From NCBI GenBank assembly GCA_002633005.1, contig NMRA01000515.1, positions 128,442-192,441 on the forward strand: a stretch of DNA of 64,000 nucleotides, written 5' to 3'. A program made the translations under genes and the position numbers. Below are positions 34,292-49,200 of this stretch, one piece after another. The stretch's first letter is position 1; each line of letters starts with the position of its first letter. The DNA is from Phoronis australis (taxonomy: Eukaryota > Phoronida > Phoronidae). The notes below the pieces were generated by a model, which saw only the letters and a list, made by a program, of their open reading frames with translations, was not told the origin of the DNA and searched no databases.

Positions 34292-37200
34292 GTGAGTATA
34301 GTAGATACAAATAACACATGGTGGTAGGTTGTGTGTGCAAGACCTGCATGGTTGTTTGTTTATCAGAAACGAAACGAAACAGAAACTTGTAACTGTCATT
34401 TCCTACAATACAGGTGTCATTTGGAATTGAATTTGAACTCTGCTTAATAAATGTCTCATTTCCACATATTATCCACTGTTTTGGCTACAGTCAGTAATTT
34501 ATCATGTTTATCTATGTTTATGAAATGTCAAACTTGATTTACAATGAAGTGTCTAACGTCAGCTGATTACACAGAGTGCAGTTTGTGTTGTTTTCCATGT
34601 GTTGTGTGCTACCCAGTCATTGGTGTTGCTTTTGATCTATGCAACCTTCTAACTCACCTGTTTTGACTGCACTGTTTTTAATTGCCCTAAGGGTAATTAT
34701 ATTTCCTCTCACCACCTAAAATGTAGAATATAAACCAGACCCACTTGGACAACCACAAAAATATGTCTCAAACCTTTTCATTTCACTGCCACCAACACTC
34801 ATATGTTCAGAGCAGTTGCAAACATTTATGGTTACAGGAGAATGCCAGTACTGCTATGCATAGGGTGCATCACATTGACTTCAAATTTAAAAATAAGAAA
34901 TTAGGTGTACCTTTGAATAATAAAGAAAAGTCCTCCAAGTTGTGTAGCAGTTATTTTCAATTCACAAAAACAAATAAATACCGTATTCGCCCTAATAAGT
35001 GCCCAGGACGCTTAGAAAAATTCGCTTCAGGAAGGGGCCGCTTATTATAGCCCAAAAGTGGTTGAAACCTAGTCTCTAAAACGGGTGAAATAGTAAGCTA
35101 AACTTCATCAAATTTATGCTCTGTGACGCATCTGTAACCTATGAAAAGTTTCTACAAAATTGCAGAGTGCATTTTTATCAAACTTTGTTGTTAAATTATG
35201 AGCATTTTTCAGAAATCCAGTGAAACTCGCCGACTGATGCATCGCTGCCTCGTGATCGCCGATAGGTCAACTTGAATTCTGGAGTAAAAATATAGTTTCA
35301 ACTCCACAAATTACCTGAAGTCCTCCTTAAGTTTTCAAAATAGCATCCCTAAGTTTTTTAATTTCCTGTGCAGTCAGGATTAACTGCAAATTAAGTCCAA
35401 ATCTGTGCTAGATCGTACCCTGCGACACAAGAAAAATCTCTGGACAAACACACATGTTGTGTGAGTGAGCGAGCGTGTACGTGTCATCAGAGTTCATTTG
35501 CCAGAGTAAACGCGAACGATCTAGGTGTGCATTGTAACTCAGGAAATTAACACATGCGGTAAAGCAGAACGTGTTTTGTTTAGCACTTGTTGATCTCATC
35601 TGCTAAAAAATGTTCGAGAATTGTCTCGGTAAGGCCGATGTCATTGAGTCACCGGGTGACTGGATGCGTGACGGTCTAATAGTTATTTTTCGGGAGATTC
35701 GGGGGGTGTAAGGGTGTGGAAGTGTTCACTCTCAGTGGGTCATTTTGACTTTAAAAACACCAATTACGACTAATTTAATAATTCCCCCTTAAAAATAACG
35801 GAAACGTTTTTTACGATATTAGAAACTTTCGGAAATAAGTGCCAGAATTTATTTCTTACTGATGCTATGCTACCCGTTTCATGAATAGATAGTTCCTGAC
35901 AGGTACTTGAATGTAGCGCGCGCTTCCTCGACACGTGCTTTTAACTGAACAATGATCAAGTTTTTATTAGTCTTCAATTCGTGGTTTTCACATGTAGGAA
36001 GAAATTGGGATTCCTGTTGAGGGAGATCTGTACAGGAAAGATACAATACAATTCCCTTAACAAGTATGCTGCGCTTGTTCAGGCCATACCATAATAGGAC
36101 ACGTCTCCCGCAAAATCAGCAAAACTTGCGTTCTTTTTGAAGCACAGCTAAATACCAACATAGCAGCGAGGCTTGTGGACTACAAATTCCACACACAACG
36201 GTTTTTTCAGGACTGTCTGATCTTATTGATAAATTGAAGACGTTACTGTAGAATTTTAGAACTGTATATAGGTAAGGCATTTTCGCATGTACATGGCATT
36301 CATAGACTGGGCACTTATTTTAGCAAAGTCTGAAAACGGGTGGCAGCGCTTTGTCACGTTTTTCCCGGTGTGTGGGTGGGCGCAGGTTGTTACAGACCGG
36401 TGCTAATAGCTTTCGGTGCGAAGATTGACTGAAGACTGGTTCGAGTTAATCCTTTATTAATCCCAACCATATGTTCACAAGCCTACTCAAACCAAAACGT
36501 CCGACGTAATGTCTGTTTATGCTCCAGCCAGTGCTGCGAAGCCTTGACTTGTGTTGAACTTCTGAGATACTTCCAGCAACTGTTACACTCGTTGATTCAA
36601 TAACCTGCTGTCTCTATAGCTGGCTCTCTATTGACTATCGCTGTAACTGCTGATTCTCTTCACTGCAACTCAACTGTAATCTCCTGATTAACTTTCTTGA
36701 ACTGACTTGATCTCCCGACTTGATCTTCTTGGACTCAACTGACTTAATCTCACTAACACAAACCCGTGCTTGTGTATTTATAGCCTAATTCATTGTTCTA
36801 GAACTTTTCATCAATTCAAGCACATACCAGAACTTTCTGGAACCTACCCAATCATTCTACAAACATGTACTAGTCTCTGGAATATTCCAGACTGCATTAA
36901 TCACTGTCATGCTAGAGTCTTCTAGAAAGTTCCACACTATACTGCAGTAAACAAATTACATCATCACTACTATGACCTCAGTCTTCTAGAAAGTTCCACA
37001 CTATTTTGTAGTAAACAAATTACATCATCACTGTACTTAACTCAGGGGTCATGCCAATCAAACAGAATAACAAAACAATACAACTAAAAATACTGTCAGA
37101 CTATATTCTGACACGCTTATTAGGGCGAATACCGTAAGCATCACATAAGTTGTAAATCAATCATTCATTTAAAACTGAATAGTTTTTAACCGTAACATGT

Positions 37201-40200
37201 TTCACATTGCTGTAAACTAATATTTCATGTCAGAGCTTAGTGTGGAGACGTTTTTAGTTCACGTAGGAATTTCTTTGTCCAGCCTTTCGGTAACATTATG
37301 TGTGTTTCTCGAAAAGTAACTTATAGTGTAATTTTCTTGTGAATGTCAATATGCAATTTGATAACCATTATTACGTTTTGCACGAAGCACAGGGTAAGAT
37401 CTAGTGAAACTTAATCGTATTGAGAGGGAGTTTGATTTTGTAATTCAAAACTCATGTTATTGAAGCATTAAACCTTCCTTTTTTGAGTTTAATGCAGTGG
37501 GGTGTTGTTTACCTTTTCAATAAATTCATCATGGCACCAAATCGCGCTATTGAGCGATAGGATATTCAGTGTCCAACATTTCAAATGATGTCCATGAATA
37601 AGGAAGTTATGTTTGGTCCCTTTCAGCTCAGCCGTCTTGCAGACCAGAATTAGAAATATGGGCTCTCAAAATTTTTGTGAGTTATTTGTAGAATGTTTCC
37701 TATCATGGCAAGGATTTTAAGGTCATAAGTCAATTTCACGATGGCTGTTTATGCATTATTTGAAGGGTATGGTGTACTAAATTAATGCATTGTTTTCAGG
37801 AGGAAGTCCAGTGTCACAAGTCAGACAGAACATTGTTAATTAAATGCCTTGGCGATACTTCCTGCAATCCTGCTTTGAAACCTCAGGTACTGTTCTGACT
37901 TGAAATCATTGAATAAAATGTTTGTCATAGACTAAGAGGAGAAACATTTCTGCTGTTTGGGGACTTACCAACAAGCATTTGTTGATTAATGTGCAAAGTA
38001 ATGTCTGTTGAGGTAAAAGCTCTTGAATTTATATTATTTTTTTGTAAAGGAAATGTAGCACTGAATAAAAGTTTCTAGATTTTTAGGTTCTGTGTCATAG
38101 TTGTTATGAGATAATGTTTTATAAATTGTGGGCATTCAATATTGTGTTAAAAGTGCTTGAAATGTGAAAAAATTGGCAAATGAAATTGATGACATTTTAT
38201 CTCATAAAGTGTTCGTCAATACTTAGTCCTTAAACATAGCTGAACATTCACTGGAGGACTATTCACCTCTTGGTGAGAAAGATATAAACCAAAAGAAAGT
38301 AAAATTCTTGTTCAGTGTGTTATTGTTATTAAACCAAAGCAAATTACCTTGTCTGACTTACTTAAAAAAACCGCATACGGTCTTTAGTTACCAGTTATGT
38401 TGCCTCTTTTTATCTTCCTCTAACAACAACGAATCAAATCGCCATGTGTCATCTTCTAGTCTTAGTTTTTGACCTATTGACGTCATGTAGTGACCTGAAT
38501 GCCAGCTAATTGGAATATTTAGCATGGCGTTTTAGACCCACTATGACGGCATGTCTATTCTAATTTCCGGGTCCAAATTGCATCGTCTCCTGCCATAACA
38601 AGTCATCACTAAACATCTGAATAAGCCCAGTGAATGCTTCAGTTCACAAGTTCACCGGTAGATTAAAAAAATGTAAATGGCGGGGTGACAAGCGAAAAGC
38701 AAACAGTCAAATCTTTGAGTGAATAAGCTCTTTCAAAAGTCTTGATTTTCATGCAGTTGTATTCGCCGAGATCAGTTTTTTCATGCAATCACAATTTCGA
38801 AGTATGCAGGTTAATATTTCATGTGCAATTCGAGTGTGATATTATGACTTGATTCCACACTTTCACTGTGTGGACTTCCAACCCGGTTTAAGAGTTATTT
38901 TGACTAATAAAATGTATGAATATTATGGGATAGAGTACTGTAACTGTAATGTAAGCTTCTGATAATAATCAGTGACTTCATACTCAGCCATAAAATCTAT
39001 TTAACCTTTAACCTTGCAGCATTAAAGATTATTTATTTTAGTGCTTTTGATGTTTTCATTTGTATCAGTTGTTTATTTATGTTGCAGTCCAGCTGTTTGG
39101 AGTTATACCAGTCTCTCTCAGAAAGTGACAGTGAAGTATCCAAAGTGATTGAAGACCTCTTTCAAAAATATACTGTTTTGTTTTTCGGCATCCAAAGAGA
39201 TGATCCTGTCCAGGCCAAATTTCTTCAGAAGTTTGCTAAAACCAGCAAGGTAAGTAAAAGTTTTGATGGCTCCACTATGTGCTGTGTGCTGCATTTTTTC
39301 AATCTATTTATTGTTGTTATTTGGATATTTGGGAATTTTATGTTAATGTGGTCACAAAGCTATTTATCCTAACTGTGTTCATTTTAACTTAACTCTGGTA
39401 TGAGTGGAACCTCGATGTAAACTGTGAAGTTAATTGAACCATTCATACCTGCTTCAGTTAATGGCATTGATGTAAGTGGTAGGTGACACTGTTGCCTTTG
39501 AAGTAATCGCAAGGTGGCAATCACATAAGGTGACATTTGTGTTAGACTTGCGGGGTTTTCGTCCCTGGCCTGTGCACACTCAGATTTTTTAATGTGACAA
39601 ATTGAGAACATTTACGTGTGATAACTTTCGTAAAACTTATTTTTAATTCAACTGGTTATTATTCGAGAAAAATAGTAGCAAATATTAATGATAAAACTCA
39701 CCCTTAATTTTTGAGGATAGTAGTGGCTGGCCCTCGGGATAACTGCAATGATACCGAAGTTGGCCGTTTATACCACACCGCAGTGACAACACTCAGCTGT
39801 TAAATCCACCTGTTTACTGTAAAGTTATCTGGCACTGTTAACTGCAATCCAGGACTGAAGTTAATCGTTCATGCTGATTCCCAACGCCCCAAAACATTTA
39901 TGAGTTGACATTAGTATGACTGAGCCTTTTAAGATACACATTACAATGTATTAGATACAATCAAAACAAAAATTAAATCAATCTTCAATTTCAGAGTTCT
40001 GCATACACATAAGCACAATGAGGAAATCAAGGGATTGATATTCAGAAACAGAAATAATGTTGCTTTTTATTTTTCATTTTCTAGAGACAGCACTTCCTGT
40101 TTGAGTGTGGCGAGACGACAGACTGTGTGACAGATGGCTCCCTGACCGTCCTCCGTGCTAACACCAGTCCTGATGAGTTTGCCCAATATTTGTCCTCAGG

Positions 40201-43200
40201 TCAAGTTGTGGAGTATTCATTAGAAGAACTTAAGGGCAAGGTGCTGTCTACACATTTGTTTTTAAGCCTTGGAAGTTTTCTATTACTCTGATTAATCTGT
40301 TATCTGTTGGCTTTTAATTTTTCATTTTCTTTGCTACTAGATATTTAATTATTTTCACTTGATCACATATCTGTGTAGTTCTAAATTGTTTAAACTTTGG
40401 TATGAGATTGTGTTTTGGCAACTGGACATTGATGGAATTTGTACTTTAATCTTCAATTGCAATGCTATCTTGTTTTGTTGACCTTGCCATAAGAATGTCT
40501 TGTCATTGTGCGCATTTGCCTGTTTTAGGTGTTAGAAGTCTCCTTTTTGCCCACCCAGAGAGAACAGTATCTACTGCAGCAGCTGTATTTAGAGCAACAA
40601 AGTGTGGAAATTGGCATTCAAACAGTCAAGATCACAAATGCTCTGTGTACTGATGAACTGTTGAACAAGGAATCCAGGCCTGCCATTCGGAAGATTTTTG
40701 AAAACGACCCATTTAGTATGTTATTTTTGAAATTTTTAGAATAATCTTCAGTTTATTTTTAACATCCATGTTTTAATCTAGTAAGGTAATTTTTGAGCAT
40801 TCAGAATAACTTGACGCTAATTTTTCCAGGAGATCCCTATCATGGCATACATTGAAAATTGGATTTTACTTGCACATAGTCCATCGAACATGGTTCATGA
40901 AGGTGTCTTTGTCACAGGTGAATAATGAACAATGGTCAAGGGTACCGCAGTAGTTGCAGAAAATGCAGCATTCCTTTTTGTAATAACATGAGCTAGTGAC
41001 CTTTGATAAATCAGACCCCTGGTGCACTGAGTGGGTTGTTTGTTGTTCTGAGTTTCCACAAAACTGGGCTTACATCATGACAAAGGAACTTTGAGGCACA
41101 TATTAGTTAAGGATCCAGAAGTTTAATGCTCAAACATAGGGCATCGGATTTAGTACTCACACTTCTGTGACGATTACAATCTATTTATTTCTTAGTCCTT
41201 CTCTCTTTTCCATGTATTATAGATTTATAAAGACACTAGTCACTTACAGGGGTACTATTAGATTTATAAAGACACTAGTCACTTACAGGGGTACTATTAG
41301 ATTTATAAAGACACTAGTCACTTACAGGGGTACTATTTAGATAAAACTAACTGTGGGACCACAGCAAGTGAGTAATATCATAAAAAGATGTCGATGAAGC
41401 TGTTAAATGTTGACAGTCAAATACATGAGCACATTCTTATAGATGATTACTTCATGGCAAACTAGTGTTAAAATCTCATTTACTTTGTGATAATTGTGAA
41501 TGGTTTCACATAACCGCAGAAATATCAGCTTGTCATCTGTGTGCAATAACCCATTTGTAGTGGGCCGATGGGATGACAGTACAGTTGACAAGGTAATGAC
41601 AGCTATGGTGAAGAGGAGGAATAATTTACTGAAGGTAAGTTGTTCTCAGTTTTTTTAGGTAAACATTTGTTAAATCATTGAATAAATTCAGTAAGCCAAT
41701 AGAATTAACCAAGTATGTTTACCGTATAGCTCATCTAGATCATAGCTTAGATTTGCGATAAAATGTGGTGCAGTCTGGTATTTAGATTAAATGTATAGTT
41801 AAGTCTTATCAGGTTATTAGTCGTAAACTATCATGTCGAGTAAATCCTAATTGTTATGACAGTGCTATTACCAAAACAACCTTTGTCATCCCAAACCCCA
41901 AAGAAAATTAAAGCGATAGATTGAAAGCTACTTTGCTGTTGTTAAGATGTATACACGTCTTGACTATTCATTTTAACCATAACTTTTCCTTATTTCATCC
42001 TGCAGTTCGTCTATATTTTGTTTAAAAAATGCCCCCCCCCCCTATTTTCTCACAAAATTCTGAGGTCTTCAGTTAATGCATCATGGAAGTGAGACATGTC
42101 CTGAGCATTGCCAAGTCAGTCGAGTATCTCCATTGATGTGTGCCAAAAGCTCTAATGTTTTCTTGCGAATTTCAACGTCATAGTTTTAACTGGCGTTGGG
42201 ATTTATTTTGAAGACGAATGCCAGTGGGAGATTGGGACAATACATCATGGGCTGGGGTGTCTGTGCACAGACTACCCACTGATCTAAGACTGCGTCGCCT
42301 GTGGGTAGACTGTCAAGTGCACGAGCAAGCACAATTAGGATGGTTGAACCATTTTTTCGTTTTTAAAGAAATTCTTCAATATCATCAGAAAGATAATGCA
42401 TCCCGCACTACAAAAATTAAAAAAAAATATCGAAATCAGGGGAAGCAGTACAAAGTTATAGCAAGTTTTGTGGAGAAATTTAGGTCACATTTTTTGGATC
42501 GGGTCAGCCATCTTGGAAGACAGTGGCATAAATTAAGAGTCTAAAACTGTTTATAAATGGTATTTCACTCGTTAAATATATTTTTGTGAGCACATGGACC
42601 CGTTTTACTCCTTCCCCCCCTCATTTCAGTCTATTCCATTATTCCTTGTGCAGGACTACACTTCGTTTTCCCAGCCTTCATATTGGTCTGTTGTTATCTC
42701 GTGTCTTGAGTTTGGTCAGCTCTTGGCTCTCATAGGCTGATGATTGTCACATGTCCTTAGGCATTTTCTTTGCTATGGCAACCTTGTTTTCAGTTCACAT
42801 TTGTTCAAGCCACATTGTCGTACGTTCCAAAACTTATTAATTTTTCCCACCCTCTACCACCCTGTTTTTGTTCTTTCGTACTTCCACGTGGCTGGCACTT
42901 TTTTATTGCCCATCTTACCAGAGATTATCATTTTTTTATTTTTATTATCTGTATTCACTATATTTACTTGAAATTCTCTTCGTCATAATAAATGACCTTA
43001 TATTGCCTACCTCGGTCTCCTTGTCATCTCTGGTAACGAGCTTTGCATGTATCATTTATCCATTATTCGGGACATATGTTGATCATAAATTATTTTTACC
43101 AACGTTTTACAGTGAAAGTTAGTGAGACGTATCTTTATCTGCTATTGCATGTCATTTAACAGTTTTCACCAGAATTTAGTCACGGGTCGAGTGAAAACTT

Positions 43201-46200
43201 GCAAAAATTTACTCGTCGCTTGAAGACTCATTGCTATAATTCTCGTATTCCACGTTGGTTCCTAGCCTTGTGTGACTGAGTATACCAAGCCTGTCTCACT
43301 TCCGTGTCGTCATCAATGATTACATAACACACAAGCCTGCATTCAGAATTGACTCACCTGAAGTGGGATGACATCATTAACTCCTGGGCTTCTCTAATTA
43401 ACTGCATCATGCGGACATTAACTGCTTTGTGTAATGTGTTCATATAGTGCTATCTTTTTGTTGGAAGGAGTTGTTATAAGTGCTATTCAGAACGAAATCA
43501 ATATAGATCAGTCATAGAGGTAGTAAAACTTATTGCACCACATTGCGTTCAACTATTACACAAATTCTATTCAAAATTCAGAATGATGTTTGTTTCCATT
43601 TTTTGTTACATTTCAGGTATCCTCTACTGGCACTGCTAAAGTCACTGCAGTGTTCAGTTTTCAAGCTTTCCTTACAGAGATCAGTTCTTCAAAATTAACG
43701 GAAGAAACTAGAAAAATGGCTCTGCGCAAATACACTATGGTCATACTCCACAGTTGTAGTGAACTGCACAGTAGTTACAACCTGTGGCTGAGAGCAATAC
43801 CTCCCGAGGAGGATGCAGCTTCTATATTGGATGAGAAGTTTGGAATATTTCGTTTGAAAGGTAGGAAAGTGATAATAGATTATGTCATGCTTGTATTTAT
43901 CTTTTGGTTATGATATTAACTGCTTGTAGAAATATGGTCATGTTGACATAGATTTTTTGACTCCCCCTAGTGTCGAATTTGTTTTTCGCCCGTGCTTGAA
44001 GTCTATCTTCAATAGCAACACAGTGTAAATTTGGTTCCTACAGTATGTTAAGAGCATCGCTCTGAGCCAACTAGTGCCATAAATTGCCAAATGTAACAAA
44101 GTGTTAGGCGTATTAGCTTGCTTTTGTTTACGTCACCGCGAGAATCACCTTTTAATTCAAACAGCTGTGAATAACTCCCACATGCAATGGTGTTTTGTTC
44201 GGACCCTATTCAGTGCAACTGTTATCAGCCTTTTGTTGTTTGTGCTGGGATCTCGCGGTGACGCAACATGGCATGAAAAGGCAGTTTCACCTATCATTTG
44301 ACGGGCTATATTTGCGTTTTCTTAAGGCTTTGCTAGGACTATCTGGTTAGCCCAATACATTTAAAATAACAAAATTCCGTTGAAGTTAGGCTTAAATGTC
44401 TATCAAGGTTGTTGATGGATATTCTAGAAATTTGGTATGTATGTTTCAATGGAAATGGGTATGCCTGCCATAGATTTTGGGACAACTTCAACTACTGTGG
44501 AGTGTAGCATCCACTAGTTGACAATTTTGGTATTGTTTATGTGTGACATGTGGGTCTATATTTGCCAAGGTCCTTAACAGAAGTTCACAAAATTTGACAA
44601 ACAAATTGTTATCAAAAAGGAGACAGCAGCATGTGCCTTGTTTCAGACATATCTGATGTATGCTGCAGCCTATAGTGACCTTTTTAATATTAATTATATG
44701 TTACATGATACAAACACCTTGAAATGCATAATGCTTGCGGTGCAGTCATGGGTGCATTGGTCTTGTTTTCCAACCACTCAGAATTTTTGTTTATAACAAT
44801 CATAAATTAAATACTAAGACACGTTTGAGGCAATCAAGTCTTTATTGTTATTTTCCAACCTTCAAAGCTTGAAAAAGTAACATTTTGATCAATAAGTATA
44901 ATGCACATTTGTTTGTTTTAGTTTAATAAATTAAGTCTTATCATAGTTCCTTCTAAAAATACTCATTACATGTCCCAGTGCAATTACTTTACCTTCTGAA
45001 TGCTCCTCCTAAGGTGGCCAAGATGAAGGGATTGCCTATGCTGAACCTGCCATAATTGGTAAAAAGTCATACACGTCTCACTTTTTGAGTATCAATGGTC
45101 CAGAGGTGTTGAGGAAACGACGAATCATTGAGAGGAGTTTGACCCAAGCTTGGGACCATGAGAGAACTGTGTTTGAGTTGACTGTTGCTGTATTAAGGGA
45201 AAACAAGCTGATTAATGCACTGTCGGTAAGTAGGAGCTGGCAGGGCTGGATTATGATAGGAGTCTCTGGCGGTTCTGAACCCTCCTGCTGAGTTGCTTTT
45301 GTTTTTCTGTATGGGAAGAATATGATGTACTTGTGTTTGTCCATTGTCAATTAACCCTCCTCTACTTAATGTCAACACTGCTACAACCAAGTCATGTTTA
45401 CCATTGTGTATTGTGACGTGATCCTGATGTGCGAAAGTTGCCATATTGTATAATGTGTTATTCTTGTCAATGAATTTATGACCAAAAATTATCAAAAGAA
45501 GGAACAATTAAGGATTACTGCTATTTTTAACTATTTGTTTTTAATGCTGAAATGCTGACCCCATTCCCTAGTTAATGTTTACTTATTTAATGGTTTGTGT
45601 GAGGTGTATGTATTAGAGGTGTTTGTATAAGGTGTATGTTGATATCTACATTTTACAGTTACTTGCAATGCCTTAAATTATGGAATAAAAAAGTCAAGGT
45701 TCACACAGTAAGGCATACAACATTTTGAAAGTTTGTGTTTTTGTAGACGCGTGATCGCCAGTGCCTTGAGTCACTGCAGAGTGTTCAAGTTCTGTCAGAG
45801 ATGAACTTGATAACTGGGAGTTTTGAGAGGATCAGTGAAGGTAGTTTTGGAGAAGTATTCAAGGCCAAGTGGAGCAAAAATGGTGTCATCAAGAATGTTG
45901 CTGTGAAAATCTTGAAAAACATCAGCTCAGTTGTTGACCTTGACAACTACCGCAGGGAATATGAAAGTATGAGGTGAGCTTGAAGTCCTGTAAAAATTGT
46001 TGCTGCAGTTGCCAATATCCTGAGGTCTTCTAGCTATAACCTCACTCCATGATCTCAAAACTTGCAATAAGATCAAAACCCTTTCTGCTCAGCAACTTCT
46101 AGTGTTATGACCTCTATACCCAATACGACACATCATTCTTAGACAAAACATTTCATATTTCAATCGCAGTAGGTTCACGACTGTCCAGCAGTCACACCTA

Positions 46201-49200
46201 GACCGACACATTGCTCAAGTTGATTGTCTCGCAATGATATCACGGGATGATTCAGGATTGTCTATTATAGAATGAGTTGCAGTCTCTTACTAGCCTGATC
46301 TTAAAGATATTAGTCTTTCAGGTTTACAATAATGATTGTTTAACCTTTAACTAGAGTCATGTGATATTAATTAGATGTAGACTTGTTGCTGCTATTTGCT
46401 CTGACCCACAAAACGTTGCTTCCTTCATGATTCTCATGTAAACAATATATTGTTCAAAACTGTTCACCCTATATCTGAAGCATCAACAGATAACATAACA
46501 AGTAGTACATAACAATTGTTTCATAGTGTGAGATCCATACAGCTCTTCACAGTTGAGCATGTTGCATGCGTTTTACTTTCACCCCTAAGTCATCTTCAAA
46601 GTTTTCAAAATTCATTTTAGTAAAGCCAAGCATCCGAATATTGTGGAAGTGTACGAGCCTTACAGAAAGAGCAACCAACTGGGATTGATCATGGAGTTCA
46701 TGGAGGGAGGTAGTATTCGAGACGTGATCAATAAGAACCCTGGCGTGGGTCTGTCCAGAGAGTTCACCTACCGATGTGCACACCAGGTGGCGTTAGCTCT
46801 AGCATTTCTTCATCAGCAGCAAATTTGGCACAGAGACATCAAGGTGGACAACATATTCGTAAGTGGATCGGTTCTGTTGTGGAGGCTGGTTAAGGTTACC
46901 ATACTAGCACGGAAAAGTGTATGTAGGAAATTTCAAATACTTTGGCTGTTTTTAAGGGCCATATTACTAGATGATGGTCGTTTCATGCCAATTTTAGCAC
47001 CCATCATTGCAGTATGCTTTGCTTCACATTAATCTCCATTTCAAATACCATCTTTAATACATGACATTAACCAGCAATACCTTACTTTTGTCTTCAGTCA
47101 AACACACGATATGAGTGATCTGAGTGGTTAATCATTTTGATTTTTGTAAAGTGTTCTTCAATTTAACACACAGCGTGTCAGATGAATGGAATTTTATTTT
47201 GTCAAGTTTATCAACAAACACCTGAAGTGTTTTTCTTCAATTTATTGTGCTTTGTTGTGTATAGCTATCATAAAACAAAATGAAAAATTGCAGTTTTGAC
47301 AACTATTTCTGGGAAATTGAGAGGTTACTGTTACAATACTATTTCCTCGTCTATAATTGATTTGATAATGGCAGTATGTATGACACACACCTAATGCCTT
47401 GACATAACATGAGTAGACGCTCGAAAGTACAAGTGGAAAAAGCAAAATACAAATAGAAGTCGTATGGGTGCTGGATGTTCAGTTTGCATTTTTTCATCGC
47501 CTCTTTTTTGCAGCCCAAATTCAGAAATATGAGGGGACATTTTTGTCTGTGTTGAACGCTGTTCTAATGTGTTAAAATTTAAATACATTTTATGTTCATA
47601 TTAGATTTTCTCCTGCTTTGCAGCTTTCAGGGGACCATCAGACTGTGAAGATCGGTGACTTTGGTCTGGCAAAGCTGAAGGCCAACACACGTAACACCAA
47701 CACACAGGACGTGGGCTCCTATCGTTATATGGCACCAGAGGTCGCTAGTGGCACAGCTATGGGCAAATATTCTGCTAAAGCTGACGTATACAGCTATGGT
47801 AAATTGTGAAACAATGATTCATTTAATAAATGAATCTGGTTGTTTCTGGTGTAAGTTTTGATAGCTATCAAATCTTTATTTTGGTCTGCTAAGTCAGCTA
47901 AAACAGAGATTCAAGTTAGGCCATTAACTCTCATAATATTCCTTAGTATGATAGGATTTTATTTCTATTATCAACAAGAATATCGAGACCATCAGCGACT
48001 TAAGAAAACTCATCAGAGTTTATTGTGGAAGGCCAACCCTAAAGCTGGGAATTTGAGAATTGCGCACATTGACTGTGGGTTAAGCTGCCGGCTCCTTTGG
48101 GAACAATTCAATCATTGGTAAATGTAGCAATCTTGCAAAATGCCCCAGGATGCTGAATATCATTATAGCAAAATCAAAAGTTTACACAAAAGGCATACAG
48201 GTAAAATTTGTTTGCTTTTCCTGGCTTCTTTTGTTATTGGTAGTTTCTGCGACATTACAAATGTTGGTAGAAAACAAAAATGTTGGTGATCTTTATTCAT
48301 TAACTTTACTTGTGCACTCAAAGTTGTTTGTTTATTTTCTGTCATAAATATGTTGAGTTCTTCAAATGAAGTCTAGTTCTCAACTTGTTCCATACTCAGA
48401 TTAGAACTACATTGGGAACAATTGACAGTTTGTTATTGCTTGTGGTCATACTTGGCAAATAAAATGACCCACTGGAGACCATAAACCATTCCTTATTTAG
48501 TTAGGGACAATTTGAGACTAATTTTATAGTTGTAAGTGACATTTGCTCAGCCAGACAAAGGGGGTCTAACAGTCATGGAAGGGGGTTGGAATGAATGACT
48601 ACTTGGCGCACTTTGCAAAATTGAAATGGGTTTCGACTGTGGTAGGGCTTTTTTGCTATTGCCCCCCTCCATTGTACCCCCTGTGGCTACATCAATGGTA
48701 AATGATCTAAATCAAAAGTTGAGATTTGAAATTGGCGTATACCTGTAATCTTGTTGTTTCTTATTATCGTTGATCAGTTTCTGTTTATAAAATTACATGA
48801 AATGCAGTTTCCAGTATACCTGAAAATCAGGTTTTATGTCTTTCGTGTCGAGGAACATTGAGATAGACTGGACCCCAAGTTTCAAAAACAATGGTCACTA
48901 TAACCGTAGTGCCTGTCGTTAACTGTTGTTTATGCCCATGAGGAATGAATAAACCTCTCATTAATCATAGACCCTCCACTAGTTGCTATTTCCAATGTGA
49001 ATGTATTCATTTTGTGACATCATAGGTGGTGCAGTGAGTGAAATGAACAAAACTTTTTTAGTAACTTGTTCAATGTGTCAAATTGGAATTTCTCTGGAGG
49101 TTCTTACATTTTTGACAGTAAACTAATGAATCACCTTTGGATTTTAAGAAAAAAATTACAGCTATAATGTTGGAAAATGTGCAGCTATCACTGTCTATAA

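Noticed and set aside
41527-41560. Use of an earlier acceptor for exon 7
   Set aside because: Both earlier AG sites give the wrong phase with exon 6; the acceptor at 41560 keeps the frame.
42218-42544. 108-codon plus-strand frame in intron 7
   Set aside because: The exon 7 to exon 8 join is in frame without it; no domain and no splice sites at its edges.
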